A DNA stretch of 64,000 nucleotides, taken from positions 29,917,333 to 29,981,332 of the forward strand of contig AP025047.1 of the NCBI GenBank assembly GCA_036186865.1, read 5' to 3'. Numbering within the stretch: the first letter of the stretch is position 1; each line of letters starts with the position of its first letter. The translations under genes and the position numbers were made by a program. The notes under the pieces were generated by a model. It saw nothing but the letters and a program-made list of their open reading frames with translations. It ran no database searches and was not told where the DNA came from. This document shows positions 9,953 through 21,553 of the stretch, piece after piece. Source of the DNA: Eustoma russellianum. Taxonomy: Eukaryota > Streptophyta > Magnoliopsida > Gentianales > Gentianaceae.

Positions 9953-11993
9953 TTTTTTGTTCAAGAGTCTTTTTGTTCTTTGTCCGAGACCGATCTAAAC
10001 CGGATCTGTAAGACGTATAGAATTGACCGGGATCGGTTCGGCCCAGTTCTGTCTCTGCCGGGTCAGACTGCTTATGATCGTCCAAAAGATTATGAGGCAG
10101 TCTACGAAGAATACTTTAAGTTGTGGTTTAACCTTCCCATTCCTGAACCCCTTGTCCAAATTTTGCGTGCTTATGGTCTCAGAATTCCTCAAATTCAACC
10201 AAATGGCTTGAAACTCATCCTTTGTTATCTTCTCTTTCTTAGAATAGTTGAGTCTCCTTTTAACACAAACGTTTTTAGAGCCCATTTTTCTTGCCGGGCT
10301 TCACATAGCTGGTATTATTTCAGCAAGCGAGTTCCTAATAGCGACTTCCATCTCGTTGTTAACATTCCTACCTTTACCAAGAACTGGAAAGGTAAATTTT
10401 TCTATGTTAAGAAGGCTGAGCTGCCGAAAGGGAACATCTGGAAGTCTGGCAAGGCGGACAACCTCAGGCCGGGCTCAGACTACTGCGATGAAGCAGCCAG
10501 ACTTCGGAGTCTGCCCATCGTAATTTACTAGCAGAAGGTGGACTACGACATTTTAGTGGCGGCTGACCTGAGCCATATGGCTGTGGGTCAGAACTATCTG
10601 CCCATTTCTCCTGATAATTTGCTCATTGTTAGAGGTTTGTCTTAATACGTCTTCACTTTTGTGTTTTTCTTACTTTCAGTTGATAACTGGTTTGTTCTTG
10701 ATGCAGGCTCAATGGCTTCTGGCAATGACGACTATGCCAGCAGAATGGCCGAGGCGACAGCAAGGAAAAGAGCCCACCAAGCCAGACGGATTGCAGCACT
10801 TTCTTTTGCTGGGGGGCCTCTGCTTCAGCCTTGCCCCCAGCTATTCATGCGGCCGAGCCCATGCAAGAAGAGCCCGAGCAAGGTAATTGACTTTCCTTCA
10901 ACTTAAAACTTTCATAAAGTTGAGATCTGGTTTTGACATTTGATATGTTTTCTGCAGCTTTGCCAATAGTTGAAATCTGAGAGGATGAGGCTAAGACCTC
11001 TCAACCTCAGCTCTCGGCTGAGCCTGAACCGGTAGCAGAAGTTGGTGAAGGCTCAAACCTTCACCGAAGAAAACGGCAAAGGGGCGAAGGATCTTCTAGT
11101 GGCTGAGATGCAGGTCTGCTGCCATTGGAAGTGACTCCACCTCAGCCAGCTGAGGAAGCCTTGCCTCAGCCAGCTGGGGTTCCAGAACCAGTCCTCATTG
11201 GTTTTTCTGAAGGTGATTCTGTTGTGGACCCGACCACAGCCAGAAGATTAAACAAAGTGACAGTTTTACCTCGGGACCAGCAGAAGTTTGACACTACCCC
11301 CTGGGAGAATCTGAAAGAGGTCTTCCACTCCAACATAGACCTGGTAAGTAAAATTCTTCTAAGTGTTTGTTTGTAGTAACACTTAGTCATTTTTTAACTT
11401 AGTTGCACTTGCAAATCCGAGCCCAAGAGTTGGAGGTGCTGGCCTGAGGAGAACAATTCTATGAAGCTCTTCAAGCTAAGTCAAGAGAGCTTGAAGAGGC
11501 TAATCAACAGAGAGCTTGGCTGATCCAGCAAAATAATACTCTTCAAGCCGAGGCCTCCAACTTCCAGCAAAGGGCGGAGAATGCTGAGATGAGGTTGGCC
11601 ACTTCTAACTCTAGGATAGATGAGTTGGAACACAAAGTGGCCGACCTGGAGATGACTTCCACCCAATCTTTGGCTGAGAATGAGTCCTTGAAGAAGGACA
11701 AAGCTGAGCTGTTGCGGCAAAGAAATACTTTTGAAGAGCAGTTAGCTCTACTGCGTCAACAATTAGCCGAGGCTGAGGTCAAAGCAGTTGCTGATTTCAG
11801 GAGATCACAACTGTTCGAAGAGAATATGATACTGCTACAGAGCTCCACTATGCAGGTCGGCCAGACTAAGGCCATAGATGTCTGCTCAGAAATTTACCCC
11901 GAGCTGAACAAAGAAGATCCTCGGCTGACTGAGCTTTACAGTTCAACAGCTATCCAAGAATTCAATACCCAATTCAAGCAATTTCTTGATTGA
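9953..11993 (+). pseudogene. Antisense accessory ORF of Tat-1 (gypsy-type transposon domain plus coiled coil)
   Basis: It can be read as four exons: about 9953-10634, 10707-10882, 10958-11343 and 11403-11993, with GT-AG introns of 59-75 bp. Exon 1 resembles the plant 'putative gypsy type transposon' domain (Pfam Transposase_28): YEAVYEEYFKLWFNLPIPEP, PNGLKLILCYLLFL, NWKGKFFYVKK. Exon 2 is basic (ARKRAHQARR), exon 3 is Pro/Glu-rich with RRKRQR, a likely nuclear signal, and exon 4 is a long coiled coil. Damage: TAG at 10529-10531 for a Trp codon, a frameshift at the G6 run 10811-10816, TGA codons in exon 3 (two) and exon 4 (one), and no ATG because element 1 removed the N-terminus. The biochemical role of such proteins is unknown. 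The exons were set by comparison with the Tat-2 copy. Confidence 0.8.
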
Positions 11994-12856
11994 GCTGACT
12001 TGAGAGAGGCCGAGGACTAGACTTAGGATTTTTCTTTGTAATTTAGCTGAGTAGACATCAATTGTACTATGTATTCTGAAATCTTTATCAATGAAAAACA
12101 ATCTAAGTATTTTGCAACTTGTAGCTTTTTCTTCTGTTCTGCTTTTTTACTTCAGCGTTTTTGTCCAGCTTATTTCTCAAACTTGTGGCCGAGAATGGAT
12201 GTCAGCCTTTTCATGATAATCTCAACTCAGTTTAAATGAAATAAACTAAGTCAAGTTTTTAGAATAAACTTGTTATTCTGCCGAGCTGAGCCGAGAATTG
12301 GCAAAGAATAAAATTTGTCCGAGCTAATAGACTTGATCTGCTTTAGCTGAAATCATTCTTTGTGACGCTTTGAAATAATCACTTAGAATATTTCTAAGTT
12401 TGCCATTGTCATAAGGTTGATAATGGTATCCAGCCCTGTTCGTCTATTCAGCAATCTGCTTTTCAAGATTTTCGCATGTCATTGACATCAGCTCTGCCAA
12501 GGATATCAATTAATAAGTAATCTGATTTTCATCTTCTGATTAAAGAAGGATCTCTTCTCAGTGCAAGTGCTTGACCTCGGCTCTGCCAAGGTTTTTATAT
12601 CGTCCTTATTAGGCCTCAGTCCTGCCGAGTTTTTTGGTAACACAAGATGAAAATAAGCAAGTTGAAAGATAGCACTTTGTGAAATCTTAACACTGGCACT
12701 GCCATAAAAACACTGTTTTTATTCGAACTTAAGTACTACTGACAGCTTATACAAATGCTTTTCACTTTTTCTAGACCTGCTAGTAATTAATGCGGTTCAT
12801 GTACTCTGTCATGATTCACCTCGGCATCCTTATATCAGGATGATTGTGAAATCCTG
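11994..12856. other. Non-coding stretch of Tat-1 between accessory gene and minisatellite
   Basis: No protein motif is seen. Short words such as GCTGCCGAGG and CCTGCCGAG recur irregularly and resemble parts of the adjoining 294-bp repeat, so this may be older, more decayed repeat. AATGAAAAACAATC near 12090 could serve as a poly(A) signal region for the plus-strand gene. Confidence 0.5.
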
Positions 12857-13850
12857 TTCACAAAACTTGACCCTCAATGGGCATCTGCCTTAGACTTGCT
12901 GAGGTCTTTTTCCGCCGAGACCTGCTTGGCTAATTCAATCCTGCCGAGGTAAAATACTCATAGGGAAACATGTCCCAAGAATATGCCGAAGTGTGAAACC
13001 TATCATACTCAGAGTTCCCTTAAAACCATAAGACAGAGAACAAAGATGACCACCTGGGCCATTCACGCAGCAGAAAACCTGTCGCATTTGGCTAAGATGT
13101 GAAACCTATCACATGCTTGCCGAGATGTAAAACCTGCCGTATTTGAAGTTTTCACAAAACTTGACCCTTAATGGGCATTTACCTCAGACCTGCTGAGGTC
13201 TTTTTCCGTCGAGACCTGCTCGGGTAACTCAGTCCTACCGAGGTAAAATACTCATAGGGAAACATGTCTCAATAATATGCCGAAGTGTGAAACCTGTCAT
13301 ACTCGGAGTTCCCTTAAAACCATAAGACAGAGAACAAAGATGACCACCTGGGCCATTCACACAGCGCGAAACCTGTCGTATGTGGCTAAGATGTGAAACC
13401 TGTCACATGCTTGCCGAGATGTGAAGCCTGCCGCTTTTGAAGTTTTCACAAAACTTGACCCTTAATGGGCATTCACCTCAGACTTGCTGAGGTATTTTTC
13501 CATCAAGACCTGCTCGGCTAACTTAGTCCTACCAAGGTAAAATACTCATAGGGAAACCTGTCCCAATAATATGTCGAAGTGTGAAACCTGTCATACTCGG
13601 AGTTCCCTTAAAACCATAAGGCAGAGAACAAAGATGACCACCTGGGCTATTCACGCAGTGCGAAACCTGTCGCATTTGGCTGAGATGTGAAATTTGTCAC
13701 ATTTGATGTTTTCACAAAACTTGACCCTTAATGGGCATTCACCTCAGACCTGCTGAGGTCTTTTTCCATCGAGACCTACTCGGCTAACTTAGTCCTACTG
13801 AGGTAAAATATTTGATATGGAATCCTGCTTCAATATACCGAGTCCTGCTT
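12857..13850. repeat. Minisatellite of about 294 bp, over three copies
   Basis: The word TTCACAAAACTTGACCC recurs at 12857, 13151, 13445 and 13711, giving periods of 294, 294 and 266 bp. Each unit also contains GACCACCTGGGC and ACTCATAGGGAAAC. The last copy is partial. The array lies in the region between gag and the accessory gene, where Tat-2 carries a different minisatellite. Long tandem arrays in this region are known for Ogre/Tat elements. Confidence 0.92.
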
Positions 13851-14063
13851 GTGAGGCTCAGACCTGCTGAGGTAAAAGACTTGTAGGGAAATCCTGTCAC
13901 AAGAATATGTTGACTCATGCTCGGCTGGCTTAGACATGCCAGGCCAGAGCATGGACGAAAGATTTATCCCATTGGAATAGGCTTATAAACTTGAACATGA
14001 TATAATGTGGATTCCAGATCCCATTTGTCCAGAAAAAAAACCCAGAGTCATGGAGTTTTGCCT

Positions 14064-14971
14064 TCATGTCAGCCTTATAAACTCATGAAACCTTAACCCT
14101 TGCCCAGCCGTGTCTAGGTCTTCGTCGTTTGACGACCGGTGCCGATATCCAGGTCGGCAACTCTCGTTAGGAAGAGGCCGGCCAAAATCCAGCCTGTTGT
14201 GCAGCCTCGACCTTGGATTGTAAAACCGTTGTAAGTGGCCGAGATCAATCAAACGCCTAATCTCCTGAGTGAGCTGTCTGTAGTCCTCAGTATCATGCCC
14301 GATATCATCATGGTAGAGGCAACACAGTTGAAGATCCCTCTTGTGGATAAGCCCTATTAATGGTTGGGGATCTGTCGTCAAATTCTTCCTCCTCATGTAG
14401 GAGAGAACATGAGCCTTGGAGGCCAACAAAGACGTCCTCGCTTTGCCTCGGCCTCCCAAACGAATCTTGGCAGAGCGCCTTACTGATGGCTGTGCTCCAC
14501 CTTTATTGTCAACTTCTCTGTCATGCTTAAATGGCAGTAGCGCTCTTCGTGTGCATTTTAAATGATATTTCAGAACCTTCAGCGGCTCGGATGCAAAGTG
14601 TTGGCGGCTGGACCGCTGCTCTGAGCGTCTCACCTCGCCATGAATCCACTTTTAAGTTCAGGATAGCATTCAGACTGAGTTGGAGAGTACTCCACAAGTT
14701 TCCTTTGCTGAGGAAAGTTGCTGTGATGAGACCCAGTGGATCCTGCAATGGGAGCCTTTCCCTTCATTTCCCTCACCACCGTTTGGAACACGTCGGGAAT
14801 TTGTGCCACGTAGCGGATGGCTCGCAAGTGTTCCTCAAGGGTGAAGCCATCAGCGGGGGTTGAAGATTCTGCTGGTACTGGGGAACAATGTCCCAATCGT
14901 AGTTGAAGAGATCGCTGATGTCTTTTGGGGATCATAGGTTTCTTGGACCCTTTCCTATCTTTTTTATCCAT
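14064..14971 (-). pseudogene. Tat-1 gag (frameshifted)
   Basis: The minus-strand frame starts at an ATG at 14971 (MDKKDRKGSKKPM) and runs to about 14633, then continues in another frame to 14064. Comparison with Tat-2 suggests a one-base deletion where Tat-2 has ATGGCCAAGGAAAG. The C-terminal half carries IRLGGRGKARTSLLASKAH and the gag/pol-border type motif CLYHDDIGHDTEDYRQL, with EIRRLIDLGHLQRFYNP. This is the usual C-terminal gag pattern of Tat/Ogre-type Ty3/gypsy elements. Gag would form the virus-like particle. No protease, RT or integrase follows. Confidence 0.85.
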
Positions 14972-15050
14972 TCATCTAACGATGGATTTGTAAGCTAGTT
15001 GCTAAATACGCCCTTGAAAGGCTGTTTCTAAGGAATACAGAGGTTCAGGC

Positions 15051-15068
15051 CTTCCTTCTAGCACCAAA
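15051..15068 (-). other. Primer-site region of Tat-1
   Basis: On the minus strand TTTGGTGCTAGAAGGAAG follows the LTR end directly. Tat-2 has TTTGACGCTAGAAGGAGG at the same place. I did not assign the primer tRNA. Confidence 0.7.
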
Positions 15069-16082
15069 TGATGAGTCCGAAAATGCTCACCAGGTGGATC
15101 AGAGGTGATCCTTGTGGTATGCAGTTAACTTTTCATCTGGATTCGTCAAAAGAACCTGAGATAGAAAAGAAACATTACAGGCCTAGGGCGCTGCCCTGAG
15201 AAAATCCTCCGACGCTCAAGTCAGTTATGGGTGTGTTTGTAAGCATTTTCTGCTGGAATAAAGGTTTAGATGAAACCTGTAATAAGATCTTACTGAGCGT
15301 ATGTCTGTTTGAATGTTGGCCGAGAAGCCTTTTTTGAGGATCTCTCTTTCAGAGTTTAGAAAGTTGGATCCCTTTCTCCGTCTTGAAATAGGTGTATTTA
15401 TGCACAAGGTTGAGGAGAAAGAGGTGCTCTGCCCGATGACGTGATTGTTGCTTATGTCAGATGGCTATCTTGTCTGCTGCAGAGATGCAATCTGATGGGA
15501 CAAATGCCTGTGACTGCAGCTGTGTCAGTGGCTGACTTTATGACATGTAGTTCGGCCTGCAATGATGACCTTATACTAAACCGGTCGATGCTTGACACCT
15601 GGAAAGTACTCTGCAGAGTTGTCTTGGCGAGTACCAGATGGCAATTGATAATATCTTCTTCTGATCTTATTCAAGATACTCTGAGCAAAAGCCTTTATGA
15701 GAACAAGGCCGAGGCTAGAGATCGGTGCTCATTTGAGGTTGAGGCCGGAGCTGTGCCGAGGCCGACCTGAATATGCTTTTATAGAAATTGTGCACTGTTG
15801 AGTCCTCTTATTTGCTGAAGTTGACTAGAGGTAGGTGCTTTGACTAAAGCATAACTAAGCCAAGGGGCAATATGCCGAGATGAGATGCTTAATGAGCATC
15901 TGACTCAAGTGGACGGCTGAGCTGATCAAGAGTTATACTTGAACTTGTCTTAATCGCTTCAACTGTAAATAATAGTGGTCAAGGCCGAGGTTATGGCCTT
16001 CTGGCCGAGACTATTAAGTCAAGTAGCTGAACCTGTACTACGTTGACTGTTTTTTGACTAACTGAATATTTTTGGCTTATCA
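15069..16082 (-). repeat. 5' LTR of Tat-1 (1014 bp)
   Basis: In minus orientation it begins TGATAAGCCA and ends CGGACTCATCA. The Tat-2 LTR begins TGATAAACCA and ends CTTCATCA, and both share CTGACTTGAGCGTCGGAGG. The rest is strongly diverged, so Tat-1 and Tat-2 belong to different subfamilies. Right flank ACTTT (16083-16087) would be its TSD. Confidence 0.85.
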
Positions 16083-17355
16083 ACTTTGTTCCATCATATT
16101 CCAAAATCAACCTTCACTTTTCCCCTCAATGTTCTAAATCTGTAATGTACAACTTTTAATAATTGATTATTAACCGCAATCCCGGTTCATCAAAACCCCA
16201 AAATGAAACTTCCAAATAATGTAATATCTATACATAATCGAATGACAAAATGTTTGTACATGCTTGCACAACTATATGATGGAAGCCTCATCCAAGATTT
16301 CAGCTGCAATTACGAATTAACAAATATAATCTTAGTAGTGAAAGACTAAAGAAAAGACTTCATGATTTATGGGTATAATAGTACCTGCAACCCGTGTAAT
16401 GCACGGGTGGAGTCTTCTTGTCATAGGCATAGAATATATGGAATAGGCCCTCTAGTTTGTTGTATCAGTTCCGTGATTCATTTGTATTTTAATAAATAAA
16501 AGTAAACTTAGGAAAAGAATAAAAAAGAGAGCAAGAAAATAAATGAATAAGATATTTTCTTGTGTATTATGGTATGTCAAATCGCAAAGTATCACTTCTT
16601 CCATGTTGTAAGTACAATTGCTGCGCTCCATAAGAGAAGAAGTCAAATAAGATGCCAAACAATTCCACAAGAAATCACCATGTGCTTAATGATAAAGCTC
16701 GTATGAAGATTAACAAACCATAGTTGTTGCTTGTATCTATGTATCAAATACTCTAATGTCATCCTTACTGGAGGGAGTCACAAGTAGGGGCGGCAATCTC
16801 ATATACGATGCAAAAACATGATTTGAACCTGATATGCTCCTCGCAGATATGAGTATAGCTTTGGCGGATTTTGTGTACAAATCGAATAAGACTTGAAACT
16901 TACCTGCTAAGAACGGGTTGTGTCCAAGTACACCCGTAGATTACCCATTCTAATGGTGATTGTTCGGGATTATCATTGTTTTTCTGATACATAGAGATAT
17001 TACATACCACCATTCCATGTAAATATACGTATACATTACATGAGTATATATGTCATACAATATATAATCTTTGACTAAACAACAACTATAAAGATAGAGA
17101 GAACCCACAATAAAAATAAATAAAGCCTTGCCCTTGTAAAAATTTGAAGTCAAGACCTCTTTTTTTGAGCTCTAAGCTCTATCCACTTGTCATGGTATGC
17201 ATAATCATTTTATAATTTAGAAAACGACAGAAAATGTCATGGTAAACATAATCATTTTATAATTTAGAAAACGACAGAACTATTTTTACTAATTGCTTAA
17301 AAATGCCAAGAAAAATGACGGATTTCATGGCATTTTGTAAACATCACTTGTACGG
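16083..17355. other. Unassigned DNA, no gene
   Basis: AT-rich DNA with no recognisable protein. It holds a short hairpin (CCCGTGTAATGCACGGG, near 16392) and a 46-bp duplication at 17189. Some of it may be the original landing DNA of Tat-1. Confidence 0.5.
17189..17282. repeat. 46-bp tandem duplication
   Basis: Two adjacent copies begin TGTCATGGTA at 17189 and 17235 and share ATAATCATTTTATAATTTAG and AAAACGACAG. Confidence 0.85.
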
Positions 17356-17644
17356 TGTTAGGTCCCTTAGAACATACTAGAAAAGGGGTTGAATAGCGTG
17401 TTCACCAAGTATGAATATTTTCTTGGATATTTTTCGTTTGTAAGTGCAAACCAATACGTGGATGTATTCTTGAAATGAATAAAACTTGCGCAAATGAAAA
17501 AAACACAATATGTATAGAGGTTCAAGTCAAAATGACTCTACTCCTCTACCTTCTTAATTTTTCATAAGAAGGATTCTGAAAGGGGGATTGTTATTTCTTT
17601 TAGAGGAAACAACAATCACAAACAAAATCCAAATACAAATAAAC
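17356..17644 (+). repeat. Start of a SIRE-like copia LTR ('LTR X')
   Basis: TGTTAGGTCCCTTAG followed by ACTAGAAAAGGGGTTGAATAG resembles the start of plant SIRE-type copia LTRs and the LTR at 17645. It breaks off at 17644 where the next LTR begins. Its continuation may lie right of 21553. The outer boundaries are uncertain. Confidence 0.4.
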
Positions 17645-18141
17645 TGTAGGACCTGTATAGTACAACTAGAAGGGGGGTTGAATAGTGGGTGCGGAAAATT
17701 TGGTTTTTAAAAACTTTTGAACCAAAAACCTCACTTTTGAACGCAACTTCTGTTTTCAGATTCTGATTTGAAACGATTTAAAGACCTAGTTACAGACCTC
17801 CAATAATTATGAAATTTGGTGAGATTCTACTCTCAGATGTTCTGAGCATCTCATAAAAATTTCAAATTAAAATTCAACTCTTAACCCTTTAAAAATACGT
17901 TTTTGGTCAGATTGCACGAATCTACCAGAAACCGTACTCCGACTTTAAAAATTTATTTTGATTAATTGGTAACTCCAAATGATCTGAAAATTTAACGACA
18001 AGACCCTCAATATATTTATTTTAATGGGTTGAAACAGTTTTTGAAAATTCCTTTGAAAAGTATGTCAATCACGTTGATGTTCTCAACCTTTGCAACTCTG
18101 AAAATCAGATTGCACTAGTCTCAAAACTATTCAAGTTTGAC

Positions 18142-18174
<33 letters not shown>

Positions 18175-19345
18175 GTATTCAGTATATCCCAACGACAGAA
18201 AAAGCTATCATTAGGGTCTGGGGAGGGTAAGTGGTAGGCAGACAATACCTCTATCCCAAGGGATAGAGAGTCTGCTTCCAGTGAGACCCCCGGCTCTATA
18301 TGTACCTGCATAAATGACATACTACTAGAGATATGATGTGCTACTGTGTTAGTGAGGAAATTCAGAAAATACAAAGAAAAAGCTTTCGATATTAAAATAC
18401 ACATAACGTGTATATGTACATTTAATGCAAAACAACGGTAAAACATAAGCACCCAAGTGCAAAGTCAACCTAAAGCGTAGATAGTGTCTACGCCTATCTA
18501 TGTCCCTAAATATACTCTAAGGTGTCCATATATATCACATATACCTCGTTAACCTTAATCTTATGTCTCCATGAACTCCTATCCTAGACCATGTCCTCAG
18601 ATAGGTGCAAATCTATTAGGTCGTGCCTAATCTGCTCATCCCAAGTCAGTTTGGGCCTGCCTTTACTCCTGTTCTCCTCTACAATGAGGCTTTCAATTGC
18701 TCTGACCAACGCCGTTGTCTGTTTCTGCTTGACATGCCCAAAACATCTCATTCTTCTCTCCCTTATCTTATCTGCTATACTAGTCACGCCTAACCTTTCT
18801 CGAAACACCTCGTTTCTGATCCGGTCTAACCTTGTATGCCCACACATCCACCTCAACATCTTCATCTCTTTCACTTCCATCTTTTGCAATTATGACCTCT
18901 TGATGGCCCAGCAGTCTGTCCTATATAGTATTTCCGGTCGCACTGCCACCCTATAAAATTTTCTCTTCAATTTAGTTGGGAAATTCTTGTCACACAGCAC
19001 CCCTGAAGCCGCCCTCTATCAACACCAGCCTGTCTGAACTCGATGTGCTACATCATTATCTATGTCCCCATTCTGCTGCACAAATGATCCTAGGTACTTA
19101 AACTTACTTACTTGTGGTACCACTTGACCATCGATGGTGAGCTGTCTATTCTCACTGTCGGCTACGCCGCTGAAGTGGCAGTGCAGATATTCGATCTTAG
19201 AACGGATAATCTCTAAGCATTTTCTCTCTAAAATACCTCTCCGCTGCTCTAGTCTCATACTCAGAGTATGCCTACTCTCTGCGACTAATACAATATCATC
19301 AGAAAAAAGCATACACTACGGAACTGCATCCTGTATCGGCTTTGA
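18142..19345 (-). mobile_element. 5'-truncated RTE-type LINE
   Basis: The minus strand carries the C-terminal part of a non-LTR reverse transcriptase, then an untranslated tail with CTTACCCTCCCCAGACCC, ending in (ATG)n (plus strand 18141-18174). A short tandem tail instead of poly(A) is typical of RTE elements. Imperfect similarity of the flanks (AAACTATTCAAG near 18125 and AAACTTATCCAA near 19345) may be the target duplication. It lies inside LTR Y. Confidence 0.85.
18584..19340 (-). pseudogene. RTE-type reverse transcriptase C-terminus
   Basis: From 19333 downwards the minus strand reads CMLFSDDIVLVAESR, containing the catalytic F-DD motif of RT (normally FADD), then KFKYLGSFVQQNGDIDNDV, RVQTGW, and after two stop codons SGVLCDKNFPTKLKRKFYRV. 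It continues with MKMLRWMCGHTRLDRIRNE, FRERLGV, RMRCFGHV and RGRP-type SKGRPKLTWDEQIRHDL. All segments keep one frame, with stops at the Trp before CMLF, after TGWC and before LQKMEV. Upstream RT fingers and the endonuclease are missing. The motif series is characteristic of plant RTE LINEs. Confidence 0.9.
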
Positions 19346-19795
19346 AACTTATCCAAATGAGTTGAAACTTTCGCCAAATCAAAACTAGGATGTGTGGCTA
19401 TGTTTCTGCAAAATTTTATGATTTTTGAAATTCGTTTTCTATTTTTACCTTTGTAATGAAATTGATGCAAAATGCTGGAAACTGAATGTAAAGTGCAGTA
19501 AAGTAAAGACACCAAGGATTTTATACTGGTTCGGTTAAATCAATCTACTCTAGTCTTCGAGAACACCTTCCTTGGTTATGACGAAACACCAAAAACACCA
19601 CAAGTGTGACTGGAGTTACACACCAACTCCACCCCTTTACAAACAATACAATTGAGCAAACGAATCACGGACACCACCACCGATCGAATGAAGGTTTGAT
19701 CACACCTTGATCAACCTTTTACAACAATGAACGTGTTTTGGTGGTATGTTCAAAGCCTATGCAATGTTTAGAATATATGAACAATAGGCTTGAGA

Positions 19796-19860
19796 GAAGA
19801 AGAAGAAGAAGAAGAAGAAGAAGAAAGAAAGAAAGAAAGGTAGAAGAAGAGAGTAGTAGA
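19796..19860. repeat. (GAA)n microsatellite
   Basis: About ten GAA units followed by GAAA units, within LTR Y. Confidence 0.95.
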
Positions 19861-21143
19861 TCTTTTTGCACTTGTGAGAATATAGCTTATAGTCTTTACT
19901 TTGTTTTGCACTACACCTCTTCCTTTTAAGCCTGCTTGGCCGCCCCCTAGGGCATCTCTTCCTTCTTCAGAATTCTCTTTAATTCTCTTGGAAGATTGCC
20001 TTGTGTAGAAATGACACCATCTTTCTCACTTGGTACACTATGATTGGAAGGATGACTTGGCCTTGCTTACTTGTCACTTGATAATTGGTCCAACTTGGGA
20101 TCCTTTAGTGTGCTGAAAAAATTTGAAATAAACTCATAAAACATGTGCCAAATAGTAGTCAAAATGTTACCAAATAATCACCATTCAATCCCTTCAATTT
20201 TGGGAAGCAAATTGAGCAGTATTAAGACAAGAAATCGGCCAGCTATAGTACATGTGCTGAAAATTTTCAGCATGTGTCTAATTTGAATTCTTTTGAATTG
20301 TTACCTTATGTAGCTTCCTCTTTTATGTCACTAATCTTGTGTGGCATATTCTCTACCAATTGAAATGCCAACTCAGCTCCATCTAGGCTCCATTGTGGCT
20401 GAAATGGCATGTGATATGGCTTGTATATGTGCTGAAATTTTACTTTAGTAAGATTTGAATGCATAATAATTACACATAAATGGTAAATTCAAATCAGCCC
20501 TAATTTGAATTTTCTAGAACACTTTAATATGTCTTGAATGTGTAAAAAGTGTCTAGATACATGTTACAGCTCATGCCAAAAAATGTTTCATGTGTTGTGT
20601 TCGTAGATAACCGCATTTTTGACTTCCGTCGATTACGCGATTTTTCTCCGATTAAATTCAATCTTTTTGCACATTTCATATATATTATGTCACACATAAT
20701 GTACACAAAATAAAGTAGATATTCAGCTCTAATGGCTGATTGAGAGGCGCCCCCATGTGCTAAAAAAATTGAACCTGAAATCTCTATAATTTGGCCTAAA
20801 TTGTGAGTGATTTGTGTGTGCCAATATGGAATGAATTAGTGGCTGAATTTAACATGTGAGCCACGAAAGTTTTGGCTATTTTTGAAGTATATGGGCTGGC
20901 CATCTTCATATGGCAAGTGCGTGACACGTCGGTGAAGTTTCGGTAGTCACCCGATACGACAATTTTCGGTTTATAACCTTGTAACGTGTCGTTATAATTT
21001 TGTCATTACTATGACTTATATCATATTATATAAGACCTGAATATACTCATAAATATAAGGTGTATATAGTGGTATGACGTTGACATACATTTGTCATCTA
21101 TGTAACGTGTTGGTAGTACGTCGAAATATATGTGTATTGTGCC

Positions 21144-21144
<1 letters not shown>

Positions 21145-21193
<49 letters not shown>
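21145..21193. repeat. (AT)n microsatellite
   Basis: A run of more than 20 AT units within LTR Y. Length is unstable in such runs. Confidence 0.95.
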
Positions 21194-21195
<2 letters not shown>

Positions 21196-21553
21196 TATAT
21201 GAATGGCGTGTATATTGAGTGGATAAGGAGACTTTCCATTTTCAATTTGTTGCCATCAAGCTTTGTCCAAATATGTCTCCATTTAATGAACTAGTTAGTT
21301 CATTAACTTAAGTACTTCATGAACTAGTTTAGTTCATTAATTTTGGCACCTAAAAATAGTTCAAAGACAACAAATGTTTGACATATGATTTATGCTTTAA
21401 CGCTTCATGGCTTGTTAATATGGCAATAATATATAAACATATGAAGCATGTATATCACATAAACGCGTCAAATAATAATTTTGTTATGCATTTCGTAAAC
21501 TCGTACTGTTTAAATCATGCATTTGTAAATCATTCAAACACTTTTTCTCAACA

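Larger units (their letters stand above)
9936..16082 (-). mobile_element. Tat-1: 3'-truncated Tat-like Ty3/gypsy element with antisense gene
   Basis: On the minus strand the order is LTR (16082-15069), a TTTGGTGCTAGAAGG primer-site region, gag (14971-14064), a 294-bp minisatellite, and an accessory gene on the opposite (plus) strand (9953-11993). The order and sequences parallel Tat-2 at 37171-44175. The 3' LTR is missing: element 1 ends at 9935, only a few codons into the N-terminal region of the accessory gene. No pol is present. The gag type and the LTR word CTTGAGCGTCGGAGG fit the Tat lineage of Ty3/gypsy, in which extra ORFs, often antisense, are known. Confidence 0.85.
17645..21553 (+). 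mobile_element. Probable solo SIRE-like LTR ('LTR Y') with a nested LINE
   Basis: It starts TGTAGGACCTG with ACTAGAAGGGGGGTTGAATA close behind, and ends TTTCTCAACA. The flanks TAAAC (17640-17644) and GAAAC (21554-21558) agree in four of five bases, as expected for an old TSD. TTTTATACTGGTTCGGTT near 19522 resembles a segment of the foldback LTR at 27.7 kb. The LINE at 18142-19345 and an (AT)n run interrupt it. No internal region adjoins, hence solo LTR. The end at 21553 is inferred, not proven. Confidence 0.45.

Noticed and set aside
9953..11993. Spliced protein gene taken for a host gene
   Set aside because: A homologue lies at the same relative place in Tat-2, inside its LTRs and TSDs, so the gene belongs to the element.
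18105..18452. Open frame with a poly-Asp stretch
   Set aside because: The Asp run is the (ATG)n/(GAT)n tail of the RTE LINE read in another frame.
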